Part shown: in pieces, positions 36,329 to 44,999 of the stretch
Position numbering within the stretch: the stretch's first letter is position 1
Layout of the letters: the number at the start of each line of letters is the position of its first letter
Source of the DNA: Kineococcus mangrovi
GTDB lineage: Bacteria > Actinomycetota > Actinomycetes > Actinomycetales > Kineococcaceae
Direction of reading: 5' to 3'
Length of the DNA: 64,000 nucleotides
NCBI RefSeq assembly: GCF_041320705.1
Contig: NZ_JBGGTQ010000004.1
Span: forward strand, 124,001 to 188,000
Made by a program: the position numbers and the translations under genes
Notes under the pieces: generated by a model
Database searches by the model: none
Told to the model about the DNA's origin: nothing
Seen by the model: only the letters and a program-made list of their open reading frames with translations

Positions 36329-37336
36329 CTACTTGATGCGCTCCATGACGACCCGGCCGGCCACCGAGGCGCGACCCGTCGCGACGCCCTTGACGTAGGC
36401 CCAGTGCTGGGCGGCGCGGTCCTGCCGGCGCAGGGCCTTGCACTGCAGCGTCCGGACGGCGTACCCGAGGGCCAGCACCGAGCTGATGCCGCGCACGGAC
36501 GCGCCGGAGTGGTGGCGCGCGAGGTAGCGGCGCATGGCCGCCCCGCGCAGCCGCAGCATCTCCAGGTTCGGTGCGCCGGACCCCCCGGCGGCGTGCGGGA
36601 CGATGACGTCGGTCCGCAGCCGCTCGCGCAGCCCGGCCTGGCGGGCCGTGCGGCCGAACATCATGTCCTCGTTGTAGACGTAGAAGTCCTCGTCGAAGCA
36701 GCCGAGCTCCACGAAGGTGCTGCGCCGCACGGCCATGCACGCCCCGGTGGTCCAGTCCACGTCGAGCGCCTCCCCGGGTGCGGGTTTGGCGTACAGCCCC
36801 GCCCGCGGGAACAGCTTGTGCAGCCCGGTCGAGTGGACGAGGGCACGGGTGGCCGTGGGTTCCCAGCCGCCGACGCCCAGCTCGACGTGCCCGTCGACCC
36901 CGGCCATCGTCGCGGCCGAGGCGGCCAGGCCGGGGTCGGCGGCGACGTCGGCGACGAGGGTGGACAGGTGCTCCAGGGTCGGGCGGGAGTCGGGGTTGCC
37001 GAAGACGACGTACTCGTGGGTCGAGGTGCGGGCCCCCATGTTGGCGGCCTTGGCGAAGCCCTTGCCGCCACCGGAGTCGACGTAGCGGGTGGCGGGCCGC
37101 TCGGCGGGCAGCTGCGACAGGCCGTCCACGTCGGAGGCGTTGTCGACGACGACGACGGGCAGGTCCTCGGGGAGGCCGGCGAGCAGGGCCCGGATCTGGT
37201 GGGCGCTGCGGTAGCTGACCAGGACGAGCTCGACGTCGTGCGTCAGCCCGCTCGGCGGTGCCGTGCCCCGCCCGGCCTCCTCCGACGCCCGGTCCTCGAC
37301 CGCCTGCTCCACGTCGTTCCTCACGTCCACGCTCAC
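36329..37336 (-). CDS. GT2 family glycosyltransferase (rhamnosyltransferase-like)
   Basis: 335 residues. GT-A fold with VELVLVSYRS, VVVVDNASD, KGFAKAANMGA, VVFGNPDSRP (the DxD-equivalent) and WTTGACMAVRR, then DEDFYVYNEDMMF, as in WbbL-type rhamnosyl- and related transferases. The acceptor is unknown. GTG at 37336 is preferred because the upstream frame is proline/glycine-rich non-coding style. Its promoter is in the 439-base divergent gap. Confidence 0.82.
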   Translation of the reverse strand: MSVDVRNDVEQAVEDRASEEAGRGTAPPSGLTHDVELVLVSYRSAHQIRALLAGLPEDLPVVVVDNASDVDGLSQLPAERPATRYVDSGGGKGFAKAANMGARTSTHEYVVFGNPDSRPTLEHLSTLVADVAADPGLAASAATMAGVDGHVELGVGGWEPTATRALVHSTGLHKLFPRAGLYAKPAPGEALDVDWTTGACMAVRRSTFVELGCFDEDFYVYNEDMMFGRTARQAGLRERLRTDVIVPHAAGGSGAPNLEMLRLRGAAMRRYLARHHSGASVRGISSVLALGYAVRTLQCKALRRQDRAAQHWAYVKGVATGRASVAGRVVMERIK

Positions 37337-37775
37337 TACCGCCCGTCCCCTTCCGGTGCTTCCCCCAGCGGCCCCGCCGTGCGTCGCGCCCGGCTGGGCC
37401 GTTCCGGTGGTGGTCGTCCCACCCGCCCGGGGTCCAGTGTGGCCCCCCGCCCCGCGTCCCGGAGGGTGACCGTCCGTGGCGAACGGGTGGTTTCCCGTCG
37501 GAGGGTCCGGAACCACCGCAAATACATCACTCAGTGCTGACCTGCGACAACTCGGCGTCACATCGTGGGGGAATCCCCGCCGCGGACCACGAGGAACTAC
37601 TCAGAGTGATTAGTTAGATACGCAATGGCCTTGTTGCCCAGTGTCTCCCGCCCTTGCAAGAATGCCCGGACCACCCGCGGAGTGCGCGGGGGTCACGGGG
37701 GCGGTGAGGGGGGTCCGGCGGCCGGTCGGCCGGTGGGTCTCACCGCTCCGGACGTTCGTCTGGGGGGTTCCACAC
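37337..37775. other. Divergent intergenic region of the polysaccharide locus
   Basis: 439 bases without a convincing gene between two glycosyltransferases. The stretch 37510-37640 is clearly AT-richer than its surroundings. It holds a short palindrome CACTCAGTG, a GGGG-GAAT-CCCC repeat and TTAGTTAGATACG, which could include a -10 for the plus-strand gene. Probably regulatory; no riboswitch recognised. Confidence 0.4.
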
Positions 37776-38900
37776 GTGAAACTGGGTCGACCGAGCCCGG
37801 CCGTCAGCGCGCTGACCGTCATGTCCTTCGCCGGTCACGTCATGTACCCGCTGTACCTGCTGGCCAGCGAGCGCCTCGCGCCGCGCAGCCCCGTCCGTCC
37901 GCGGGCCGGGGAGGCCGGCTGGACGTGGGACGACGTGGACGTGCTCATCCCGGCGTTCGGCGAGGCCGGCGTGCTGGCCGAGACGGTGCCGCAGCTGCTG
38001 GGTGAAGGCGTTCCGCTGGACCGCATCACGATCGTCGTCGACGAGGACCGCAAGACCCGGGCGGCGGCCGAGCACCTCGGGTGCCGCGTCGACTGGTCGC
38101 CCACCCGGGCGGGCAAGGCCGCCGCCGTCAACCGCGGGGTCCAGAACTCCAAGGCCGACATCGTCGTCCTGCTCGACGCGAACGCGTTCGTCCCCGGGGA
38201 GGGGCTGCGCGCGCTCGTCGACCGGGTCGCCACGGACCTGCACCTGGCCTCGGGCGTCCGCAAGGAGTCCGGTGCGGCCGACGAGGGTCTGTACTGGCGC
38301 TACGAGAACTGGATCAAGCAGACCGAGGCCGGCCGCGGCGGGTCGCTCGCGCTCGTCGGCGAGGCCGTCGCGCTGCGGCGCGAGTCGTTCCGCCCCATCC
38401 CGGGCTCGGTCCTCAACGACGACCTGTTCCTCGCCTTCGACTTCGCCCGGCGCGGGCTCAGCGTCGGCGTCGTGCCCGAGTGCGTCGCGGTGGAGGACTC
38501 CGCCCCGCGCGGTGACCAGCTCGAACGCCGCGTCCGCATCATGAGCGGGCAGTTGCGCCTGTTCTGGGGTTTCCGCCGCTCCTTCCTGTCCGGGGACGAC
38601 AAGTTCCTGCACTTCGCCATGCACAAGGGCTGGCGCTCGACGCTGGGACCGGCGGCCCAGCTCACGCTGACCGCCGCCTGCCTGGCCCGTCCGAAGAGTC
38701 GTTTCAGCCAGCTGTTCCTGCTCGGGGAGGCCGTGTCCGTCGCGGCCTACCTCAAGGGGGACAAGTTGCAGGGCAAGGCGGCCGCGCCGCTGCGCGTGCT
38801 GGGGCAGGCCGTCGGCATGCCGCCGGTCATCTTCGCGCTGTCGATCCCGCGCGCCCTGGGCCGGTCGCGGTCGGGCGCCTGGAAGAAGCGCACCCGTTGA
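37776..38900 (+). CDS. GT2 family glycosyltransferase
   Basis: 374 residues. After a hydrophobic N-terminal segment (about 9-27) there is a GT2 domain: DVLIPAFGEAG, ITIVVDEDRKT, RAGKAAAVNRGV, VVLLDANAFVPG (DxD position) and LVGEAVALRRESF, then NDDLFLAFDFARRG with the usual acidic base and QLERRVRIMSGQLR (the QRxxRW-like region). The C-terminus has hydrophobic helices. Resembles processive synthase-like glycosyltransferases. GTG at 37776 has a GGGGGG stretch upstream and gives the normal N-terminus. Confidence 0.8.
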   Translation: MKLGRPSPAVSALTVMSFAGHVMYPLYLLASERLAPRSPVRPRAGEAGWTWDDVDVLIPAFGEAGVLAETVPQLLGEGVPLDRITIVVDEDRKTRAAAEHLGCRVDWSPTRAGKAAAVNRGVQNSKADIVVLLDANAFVPGEGLRALVDRVATDLHLASGVRKESGAADEGLYWRYENWIKQTEAGRGGSLALVGEAVALRRESFRPIPGSVLNDDLFLAFDFARRGLSVGVVPECVAVEDSAPRGDQLERRVRIMSGQLRLFWGFRRSFLSGDDKFLHFAMHKGWRSTLGPAAQLTLTAACLARPKSRFSQLFLLGEAVSVAAYLKGDKLQGKAAAPLRVLGQAVGMPPVIFALSIPRALGRSRSGAWKKRTR

Positions 38901-40066
38901 GCCCTGAGCCGACACCCGGGTCCACGTCGGAGCGCACGGCCTGGGTCCTCGCCAAGCAGTTGCCGGCCAGCACCGACTCCGGTGGCCGGCAGCGGGTGCG
39001 GGCCGTCATCGACGCCTACGCCGCCTCCTTCGACCGCGTCCACGTGATCGGGTTCGACCGCTGGCCCGGGTGGCGGGACGTCCTGCCCGCCCACGTCACG
39101 GTGCACGAGGTGGCCGCCCCGGGACCCACCCCGGGTGCGGTGCTGCGGGGTTCGCTGTTCGCGGGCAAGTGGTTCTCCCGGCGGGTCCACGACCTGCTGG
39201 CCACCGGTGTCCGGGGTCGGGACGTCGTCCACGTCGACTTCCCCCAGATGGCGGTCAACGTCCCCGCGGACGTCCGGGTCGACGTCCTGGACCTGCACAA
39301 CGTGGAGTCCGACCTCGTCGCGCGCCGGTTGCGCACTGAGCGTCCCCTGGTCGGGCGCCTGCTGGCCCCGGAGGTGGCCCGGTTCCGCCGGTTCGAGTTC
39401 GCCGCCGCCGCCCGCGCCGGGCACGTCACGGCGTGCAGCCGCAAGGACCAGGAGGTCCTGTCGGCGCACGGGATCGACAGCACGTTCGTCCCGAACGGCG
39501 TCAGCGCCGCGTCCGGTGTCCCGACGGTCCCGCCGGCGACGCGGACGGCCCTGTTCGTCGGCGCGGTCGACTACGGCCCCAACCGGGCGGCGCTGCGCTG
39601 GTTCCTCGACGAGGTGTGGCCGCAGGTCCTCACCCGCGTCCCCTCGGCCAGGTTCCTCGCCGTGGGGCGCGGCCTGTCGGCGGTGCACCCGCGCCCGACG
39701 GGCGAACCCGGGGGGGTGGAGTTCCACTCCGACGTCGCCGCCGTGGACCCGTTCTACGAACGCGCCGACGTGTGCGTGGTGCCGCTGCTGTCGGGCGGCG
39801 GGACGAAGATCAAGCTCGTCGAGGCCCTTTCCCGGGGCCGGGCGGTCGTCACCACGAGCCTGGGTCTGGAGGGCCTCGAGGAGCACCGCGACGTGCTGCG
39901 CGTGGCCGACGGGGCGGCGGCGTTCGCCGACGCCCTGGTCGAACTCCTCCAGGACCCCGAGCAGGCCGCGAAACTCGGGTCCGCCGCGGCCGACGTCGCG
40001 CGGTCGTTCTCGTGGGAATCCGCGATGACTCCGTTGCGTGACCTGTTGTCGACGATTCGTCGATGA
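38897..40066 (+). CDS. GT4-family (GT-B) glycosyltransferase
   Basis: 389 residues of GT-B fold: donor domain with TALFVGAVDYGPNRAA, then VVPLLSGGGTKIKLVEALSRGR and VVTTSLGLEGL, as in retaining GT4 enzymes. The first codon is TTG, overlapping the previous stop as TTGA, so it is coupled to the GT2 gene. A terminator hairpin lies 7 bases after its stop. Sugar specificity not predictable. Confidence 0.82.
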   Translation: MSPEPTPGSTSERTAWVLAKQLPASTDSGGRQRVRAVIDAYAASFDRVHVIGFDRWPGWRDVLPAHVTVHEVAAPGPTPGAVLRGSLFAGKWFSRRVHDLLATGVRGRDVVHVDFPQMAVNVPADVRVDVLDLHNVESDLVARRLRTERPLVGRLLAPEVARFRRFEFAAAARAGHVTACSRKDQEVLSAHGIDSTFVPNGVSAASGVPTVPPATRTALFVGAVDYGPNRAALRWFLDEVWPQVLTRVPSARFLAVGRGLSAVHPRPTGEPGGVEFHSDVAAVDPFYERADVCVVPLLSGGGTKIKLVEALSRGRAVVTTSLGLEGLEEHRDVLRVADGAAAFADALVELLQDPEQAAKLGSAAADVARSFSWESAMTPLRDLLSTIRR

Positions 40067-40072
40067 GTTCCC

Positions 40073-40100
40073 CGAAGCGGGTTTCTTTTCACCCGCTTCG
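40073..40100 (+). terminator. Hairpin terminator after the GT4 gene
   Basis: A 10-bp stem (CGAAGCGGGT at 40073-40082 with 40091-40100) and an eight-base pyrimidine loop TTCTTTTC. It separates the glycosyltransferase pair from the CDP-sugar operon. The following 213 bases to 40314 hold the promoter region of that operon but no recognisable element. Confidence 0.7.
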
Positions 40101-40313
40101 CTCAATCTCACGCTCCGTGTTCGCCCGCCTGTAGTAGCCTCGCGGCAGCACCTGGGCGGGAACCGGTGGCTCGGATTCGTGGGGGGTTCGAACCGCCACC
40201 GCACATCCCGCGCGCGCAGCGCGACGGGTGCGCAGTTCCCCCACGGACGGTCTGCGGGCGCGGTGCGCCCGCACCGACGAGATCCGACCGACCAGGTTCG
40301 AGTGAGGGAAGAC

Positions 40314-41126
40314 ATGACCGAGGCCACTCCCGTCTCCGAGATCCCCGTCGTCATCCTCTGCGGTGGCATGGGCACCCGACTGCGCGAGGCCAGCGAGAAG
40401 CTGCCCAAGCCGCTGGTGGACATCGGCGGACGGCCGATCCTCTGGCACATCATGAAGCTGTACAGCTCCTACGGCTTCCGCAAGTTCGTCCTGTGCCTGG
40501 GGTACAAGAGCGACCTCATCAAGCGCTACTTCCTCGACTACCGGATCAACGCCGGCGACTTCACGCTGAACCTGTCCTCCCAGGACGACCCGACGTACCA
40601 CACCAACGGGGTCCAGGAGGACTGGGAGATCACGTTCGTCGAGACCGGTCTGACGACGGCGACGGCCGCCCGCATCAAGCGCGTCGAGCAGCACCTGACC
40701 GCCGACAGGTTCCTGCTGACCTACGGCGACGGCCTCGGCGACGTCGATGTCCTCAAGACGCTGGCCGACCACGACGCCGCCGGCCGGCTGGCCACGGTGA
40801 CCGCCGTGCACCCCAGCTCGCGCTACGGCGAGATGCACGTCACCGGCGACACCGTCACCGAGTTCAACGAGAAGCCGACCCTGGCCGACGGCTGGGTCAA
40901 CGGCGGGTTCTTCGTCTTCGACCGCGCCTTCGCGGACAAGTACCTCGAGGACGACCCCGACATGATGCTCGAGCAGAAGCCGCTGCAGACCGTGGCGCGC
41001 GACGGGCAGCTGACCGTCTCGCAGCACGAGGGGTACTGGCTGGGCATGGACACCTTCCGCGAGTGGACCGAGTTCAACAAGCTCTGGGACGCCGGCAAGG
41101 CTCCGTGGAAGACCTGGGAAGACTGA
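40314..41126 (+). CDS. rfbF: Glucose-1-phosphate cytidylyltransferase (RfbF-like)
   Basis: 270 residues with the nucleotidyltransferase signature LCGGMGTRLREASEKLPKP, VDIGGRPILWHIMK, LLTYGDGLGDVD (metal aspartates) and a WVNGGFFVF segment. Closest in pattern to RfbF/AscA, making CDP-glucose from CTP and glucose-1-phosphate. ATG with a GAGGGAAG site. First of four genes that look like a CDP-sugar cassette. No typical CDP-glucose 4,6-dehydratase is adjacent unless the next gene does this job. Confidence 0.85.
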   Translation: MTEATPVSEIPVVILCGGMGTRLREASEKLPKPLVDIGGRPILWHIMKLYSSYGFRKFVLCLGYKSDLIKRYFLDYRINAGDFTLNLSSQDDPTYHTNGVQEDWEITFVETGLTTATAARIKRVEQHLTADRFLLTYGDGLGDVDVLKTLADHDAAGRLATVTAVHPSSRYGEMHVTGDTVTEFNEKPTLADGWVNGGFFVFDRAFADKYLEDDPDMMLEQKPLQTVARDGQLTVSQHEGYWLGMDTFREWTEFNKLWDAGKAPWKTWED

Positions 41127-41151
41127 GACCCTCGAGAACCGGAGAACCGCA

Positions 41152-42201
41152 GTGAAGATCGTCGTCACCGGGACCGAGGGTTACCTCGGCGCCCTGCTCG
41201 CCCCGACCCTGCTCGACGCCGGCCACTCCGTGCTGGGCGTCGACACCGGCTACTACAAGCAGGGCTGGCTCTACAACGGCGTCACGGCGTCGGTCCAGAC
41301 GCTGGCCAAGGACGTCCGCCACGTGAGCGTGGAGGACCTCGCCGGCGCCGACGCCGTCGTGCACATGGCCGAGCTGTCCAACGACCCGCTCGGGGAGCTC
41401 ATCCCCGACGTCACCTACGTCGTGAACCACCAGGGCTCGGTCCGCCTGGCCGAGACCGCCAAGGCGGCCGGGGTCTCCCGGTTCGTCTACATGTCGAGCT
41501 GCTCCGTCTACGGCGTGGCCGAGGACACCGTCGACGAGACGTCGGCCGTGAACCCGCAGACCGCCTACGCCGAGTGCAAGGCCCTCGTCGAGCGCGACGT
41601 CGCCCCGCTGGCCGACGACGGTTTCTCGCCGACGTTCATGCGCAACGCGACGGCCTACGGCGCCTCCCCGCGCCAGCGGTTCGACATCGTGCTGAACAAC
41701 CTCGCGGGTCTGGCCTACACGACCGGCAAGATCGCCATGACCTCCGACGGTTCGCCCTGGCGCCCGCTGGTCCACGGCCTCGACATCGCCAAGTCGATCC
41801 GCGCCGTCCTGGACGCCCCGCGCGAGAAGGTCCACAACGAGGTCTTCAACGTGGGCGACTCCGAGCAGGTCTACCGCGTCCGCGAGATCGCCGAGGCCGT
41901 CGGCCGCGCGCTGCCCGAGGCCGAGATCACCTTCGGCCAGAGCGACGGCGGGGACAACCGCAGCTACAAGGTGAACTTCGACAAGATCCACGCGACGCTC
42001 GAGGGTTTCTCGTGCGACTGGAACGCCGACAAGGGCGCCCAGCAGCTCGTCGACGTGTTCAAGGCGATCGACCTCGACGAGGCGACGTTCACCGGCCGCG
42101 GCCACACCCGGCTCAAGCAGCTCGAGCACCTCATCCGCACCGAGCAGCTCGACGAGGAGCTGTTCTGGCGCCTCCAGCCGACCTCGGGGATCGCCCAGTG
42201 A
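41152..42201 (+). CDS. NAD-dependent epimerase/dehydratase (extended SDR)
   Basis: 349 residues. Rossmann start KIVVTGTEGYLG (TGxxGxxG), VVHMAELSNDP, YMSSCSVYG (catalytic Ser) and YAECK (catalytic Tyr and Lys). It acts on a nucleotide sugar as epimerase, dehydratase or reductase; the sequence differs from classic RfbG (no FVTGHTGFKGSW-type start). Starts 25 bases after rfbF and overlaps the next gene by GTGA, so probably works on the CDP-sugar. Confidence 0.82.
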   Translation: MKIVVTGTEGYLGALLAPTLLDAGHSVLGVDTGYYKQGWLYNGVTASVQTLAKDVRHVSVEDLAGADAVVHMAELSNDPLGELIPDVTYVVNHQGSVRLAETAKAAGVSRFVYMSSCSVYGVAEDTVDETSAVNPQTAYAECKALVERDVAPLADDGFSPTFMRNATAYGASPRQRFDIVLNNLAGLAYTTGKIAMTSDGSPWRPLVHGLDIAKSIRAVLDAPREKVHNEVFNVGDSEQVYRVREIAEAVGRALPEAEITFGQSDGGDNRSYKVNFDKIHATLEGFSCDWNADKGAQQLVDVFKAIDLDEATFTGRGHTRLKQLEHLIRTEQLDEELFWRLQPTSGIAQ

Positions 42202-42743
42202 AGTTCACGACCACCCACATCGAGGGCGTCGCGATCATCGACCTCGAGGAGCGCGCGGACGACCGCGGGTTCTTCGCCCGGTCCTTCTGCCGCGAGGAGT
42301 TCCTCGCGGCGGGGCTGAACCCGGCGGTCGAGCAGTGCAACCTCTCGTACAACCACCAGGCCGGCACCCTGCGCGGCATGCACACGCAGGTCGACCCCGC
42401 GCCCGAGGCCAAGCTCGTGCGCTGCACGGCCGGCGCGATCCAGGACATCATCGTCGACCTGCGCCCGGACTCGCCCACGCGGTTCCAGCACGTCGCGGTG
42501 GAGCTGTCGGCGCAGAACCGCACGGCGCTCTACGTCCCGGAGTACTTCGCGCACGGCTACCTCACGCTGACCGACGGCGCCGAGGTCGTCTACCAGGTGT
42601 CCCAGAGCTACACCCCGGGCACCGAGCGCGGCCTGCGCCACGACGACCCCGACCTCGCCCTGCCCTGGGCGCGGGACGTGGCCGTCATCAGCGACAAGGA
42701 CGCGAGCTGGACGCTGCTGGCGGACGGGGCGCAGCTGTCGTGA
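42198..42743 (+). CDS. dTDP-4-dehydrorhamnose 3,5-epimerase family protein (RfbC-like cupin)
   Basis: 181 residues of the RmlC cupin family: DDRGFFARSF, QCNLSYNHQAGTLRGMHTQ (catalytic His region), LYVPEYFAHGYLTLTD and YTPGTERGLRHDDPDLALPW. The core histidine and tyrosine positions appear kept. In a CDP-sugar operon it probably epimerises C3 and/or C5 of a 4-keto sugar, as AscE-type enzymes do. Overlaps neighbours by GTGA on both sides. Confidence 0.85.
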   Translation: MKFTTTHIEGVAIIDLEERADDRGFFARSFCREEFLAAGLNPAVEQCNLSYNHQAGTLRGMHTQVDPAPEAKLVRCTAGAIQDIIVDLRPDSPTRFQHVAVELSAQNRTALYVPEYFAHGYLTLTDGAEVVYQVSQSYTPGTERGLRHDDPDLALPWARDVAVISDKDASWTLLADGAQLS

Positions 42744-44029
42744 TCATCGTCGACAACGCGCTCAAGCGTCGCCAGGCCGAGGGCCGCCCCATCCGGGTCG
42801 CCCTCGTCGGCGCCGGGTTCATGGGCCGCGGGTTCGTCAACCAGGTCGTGAACTCCGTGCCCGGCATGGAACTCGTGGCCATCGCCAACCGGACCGTGTC
42901 CAAGGCGCGCGACGCCTACGAGCAGGCCGGGGTCACCGGCGTGGTCGAGGCCGACGACGCCGCGGCCGTGGACAAGGCCATCGCGCAGGGCACGCCCGTC
43001 GTGTCGGCCTCCTACGAGGCCGTCGTCGACGCGGGCCGGGTCGAGGCCGTCGTCGAGGCCACCGGGAACACCGAGTACGGCGCGCACGTCGTCGTCCGGG
43101 CCATCGAGCAGGGCAAGCACATCGTCCTGCTCAACGCCGAGGTCGACGGGACCGCCGGCCTCGCGCTGCGCACCCGCGCCGAGAAGGCCGGCGTCGTCTA
43201 CACCGGCTGCGACGGCGACCAGCCCGGCGTGCAGATGAACCTCATCCGCTTCGTGCGCTCCATCGGCGTCACGCCGCTGGTGTCGGGGAACATCAAGGGC
43301 CTGCAGGACGAGTACCGCAACCCGACTACGCAGGAGGGTTTCGCCAAGCAGTGGGGGCAGGACCCCTACATGGTGACGAGCTTCGCCGACGGCACGAAGG
43401 TGTCGTTCGAGCAGGCCCTCGTCGCCAACGCGGCGGGTTTCTCGGTCGAGGAGCGCGGCATGCGCGGCGCCGACCACCGCGGGCACGTCGACGAGCTGAC
43501 GGCGATGTACGACGTGGACCGGCTCAAGGAGCTCGGCGGCGTCGTCGACTACGTCGTGGGCTCCAAGCCGGGCCCGGGCGTCTACGTCCTCGGGACGCAC
43601 GACGACCCCAAGCAACAGCACTACCTGAACCTGTACAAGCTCGGCACCGGGCCCCTGTACTCGTTCTACACGCCGTACCACCTGTGCCACTTCGAGGTGC
43701 CGCTGACCGTCGCCCGCGCGGTGATCTTCGGCGACGCCGCGATCGTGCCCGGTGACGAGGTGAAGGTCGAGGTCGTCACGACGGCCAAGACCGACCTGAA
43801 GGCCGGCAAGGAGATCGACCGCCTCGGGGGGTACGACACCTACGGCGTGGCCGAGACGTACGCGGCGACGACGGCCGGGAACCTCCTGCCCATGGGGGTG
43901 GCCGAGGGGTGCGTGCTCAGGCGCGACGTGGAGAAGGACCAGGTCCTGACCTACGACGACGTCGTGCTGCCCCGGGGCCGGCTCATCGACGCCCTCCGCG
44001 TCGAGCAGGCCGCGCTCCTGGCGCGCTGA
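42740..44029 (+). CDS. SAF-domain NAD(P)-dependent oxidoreductase (COG4091 homoserine dehydrogenase-like)
   Basis: 429 residues. Rossmann domain VALVGAGFMGRGFVNQ, then EATGNTEYGAHVV, a substrate domain, and a C-terminal SAF domain. Annotated as predicted homoserine dehydrogenase, but no amino-acid genes are near. It is the last gene of the CDP-sugar cassette, joined by GTGA and followed by a terminator, so it more likely acts on a sugar derivative (inference). Substrate unknown. Confidence 0.78.
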   Translation: MIIVDNALKRRQAEGRPIRVALVGAGFMGRGFVNQVVNSVPGMELVAIANRTVSKARDAYEQAGVTGVVEADDAAAVDKAIAQGTPVVSASYEAVVDAGRVEAVVEATGNTEYGAHVVVRAIEQGKHIVLLNAEVDGTAGLALRTRAEKAGVVYTGCDGDQPGVQMNLIRFVRSIGVTPLVSGNIKGLQDEYRNPTTQEGFAKQWGQDPYMVTSFADGTKVSFEQALVANAAGFSVEERGMRGADHRGHVDELTAMYDVDRLKELGGVVDYVVGSKPGPGVYVLGTHDDPKQQHYLNLYKLGTGPLYSFYTPYHLCHFEVPLTVARAVIFGDAAIVPGDEVKVEVVTTAKTDLKAGKEIDRLGGYDTYGVAETYAATTAGNLLPMGVAEGCVLRRDVEKDQVLTYDDVVLPRGRLIDALRVEQAALLAR

Positions 44030-44043
44030 CCCCTCGACGTCCC

Positions 44044-44079
44044 GGACGGCCCCGGCGGGTGCTCCCGCCGGGGCCGTCC
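44044..44079 (+). terminator. Hairpin terminator after the CDP-sugar operon
   Basis: A perfect 16-bp stem (44044-44059 with 44064-44079) and a TGCT loop, 14 bases after the stop. It marks the end of the inserted block; the conserved DUF2520-panC genes follow. Confidence 0.8.
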
Positions 44080-44113
44080 GGCGTCCCGTGGACCGTGCGC
44101 GGGACCCGCGCGT

Positions 44114-44119
44114 TAGGGT
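44114..44119 (+). promoter_or_regulatory. -10 element TAGGGT, leaderless DUF2520-panC transcript
   Basis: TAGGGT is seven bases before the GTG start at 44127. No Shine-Dalgarno is present. Confidence 0.55.
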
Positions 44120-44126
44120 CGCCGAC

Positions 44127-44999
44127 GTGAACTCCGCGGGCAGGCTCGACGTCGCGGTCGTCGGGGCCGGGCGGGTGGGGCCGGTCCTCGGGGCCGCGCT
44201 GCGCGCCGCGGGGCACCGCCTCAGCGGCATCGCGGCCCGCACGCGCCAGGGCGCCGAACGCGTCGAGGCGCTGCTGCCGGAGGTCCCGTGGATCGAACCC
44301 GCGGACGCCTTCGCCGCCGACCTGGTCCTGCTCGCCGTCCCGGACGACGTCCTGGGCCCCCTCGTCACCGAGCTGGCGCCGAACGTGCGCGCGGGGCAGC
44401 TCGTCGTCCACACGTGCGGGCTGCACGGGCTCGGCGTCCTGGAACCGGCCGCCCGGCGCGGCGCCCTCACCCTCGCCCTGCACCCGGCCATGACCTTCAC
44501 GGGCACGTCGCTGGACCTGCAGCGGTTGCTCGGCGCGGCCGTCGCGGTCACCGCACCCCCCGTCCTGGCGCCCGTCGCCGACGCGCTCGTGCGCGAGTGG
44601 GGCGCCACCCCCGTCGTCGTCGCCGACGCCGACCGCGCGCTCTACCACGCGGCCCTGGCCCACGGCTCGAACCACCTCGTCACGCTCGTCGCGCAGGCGC
44701 TCGACGCCGCGCGCGCGGCGGTGGGCCAGGACGCCGAGCGCGTCCTGCGGCCGCTGCTGCAGGCCGCTCTGGACAACGCGCTGCGCGAGGGCGACGCGGC
44801 GCTCACCGGTCCCGTCGCGCGCGGCGACGCGGGCACCGTGGCCACCCACCTGCGCGTGCTGGGCGCCCTCGACCCGGCCACCGCCGCCACGTACGCCCGG
44901 CTCGCCGGTGTCGCCGCCGACCGCGCGCAGGCAGCCGGCCGCCTGGCCACCCCCGCGGCCGCCGCGGTCCGCACCGAACTCACCGCAGGAGAACCGTGA
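44127..44999 (+). CDS. Rossmann-like DUF2520 protein (possible ketopantoate reductase-like)
   Basis: 290 residues: N-terminal Rossmann domain ([23 protein letters not shown]), [24 protein letters not shown] and a C-terminal DUF2520 helical domain starting around [15 protein letters not shown]. Very often adjacent to panC in actinobacteria, so a role near pantothenate synthesis, perhaps as a ketopantoate reductase, has been suggested from context but I know of no proof. Overlaps panC by GTGA. Confidence 0.8.
   Translation: MNSAGRLDVAVVGAGRVGPVLGAALRAAGHRLSGIAARTRQGAERVEALLPEVPWIEPADAFAADLVLLAVPDDVLGPLVTELAPNVRAGQLVVHTCGLHGLGVLEPAARRGALTLALHPAMTFTGTSLDLQRLLGAAVAVTAPPVLAPVADALVREWGATPVVVADADRALYHAALAHGSNHLVTLVAQALDAARAAVGQDAERVLRPLLQAALDNALREGDAALTGPVARGDAGTVATHLRVLGALDPATAATYARLAGVAADRAQAAGRLATPAAAAVRTELTAGEP

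Noticed and set aside
42740-44029. Homoserine dehydrogenase for threonine synthesis
   Set aside because: SAF domain, lack of an aspartokinase or thrB/thrC neighbour, and place in a sugar operon argue against it.
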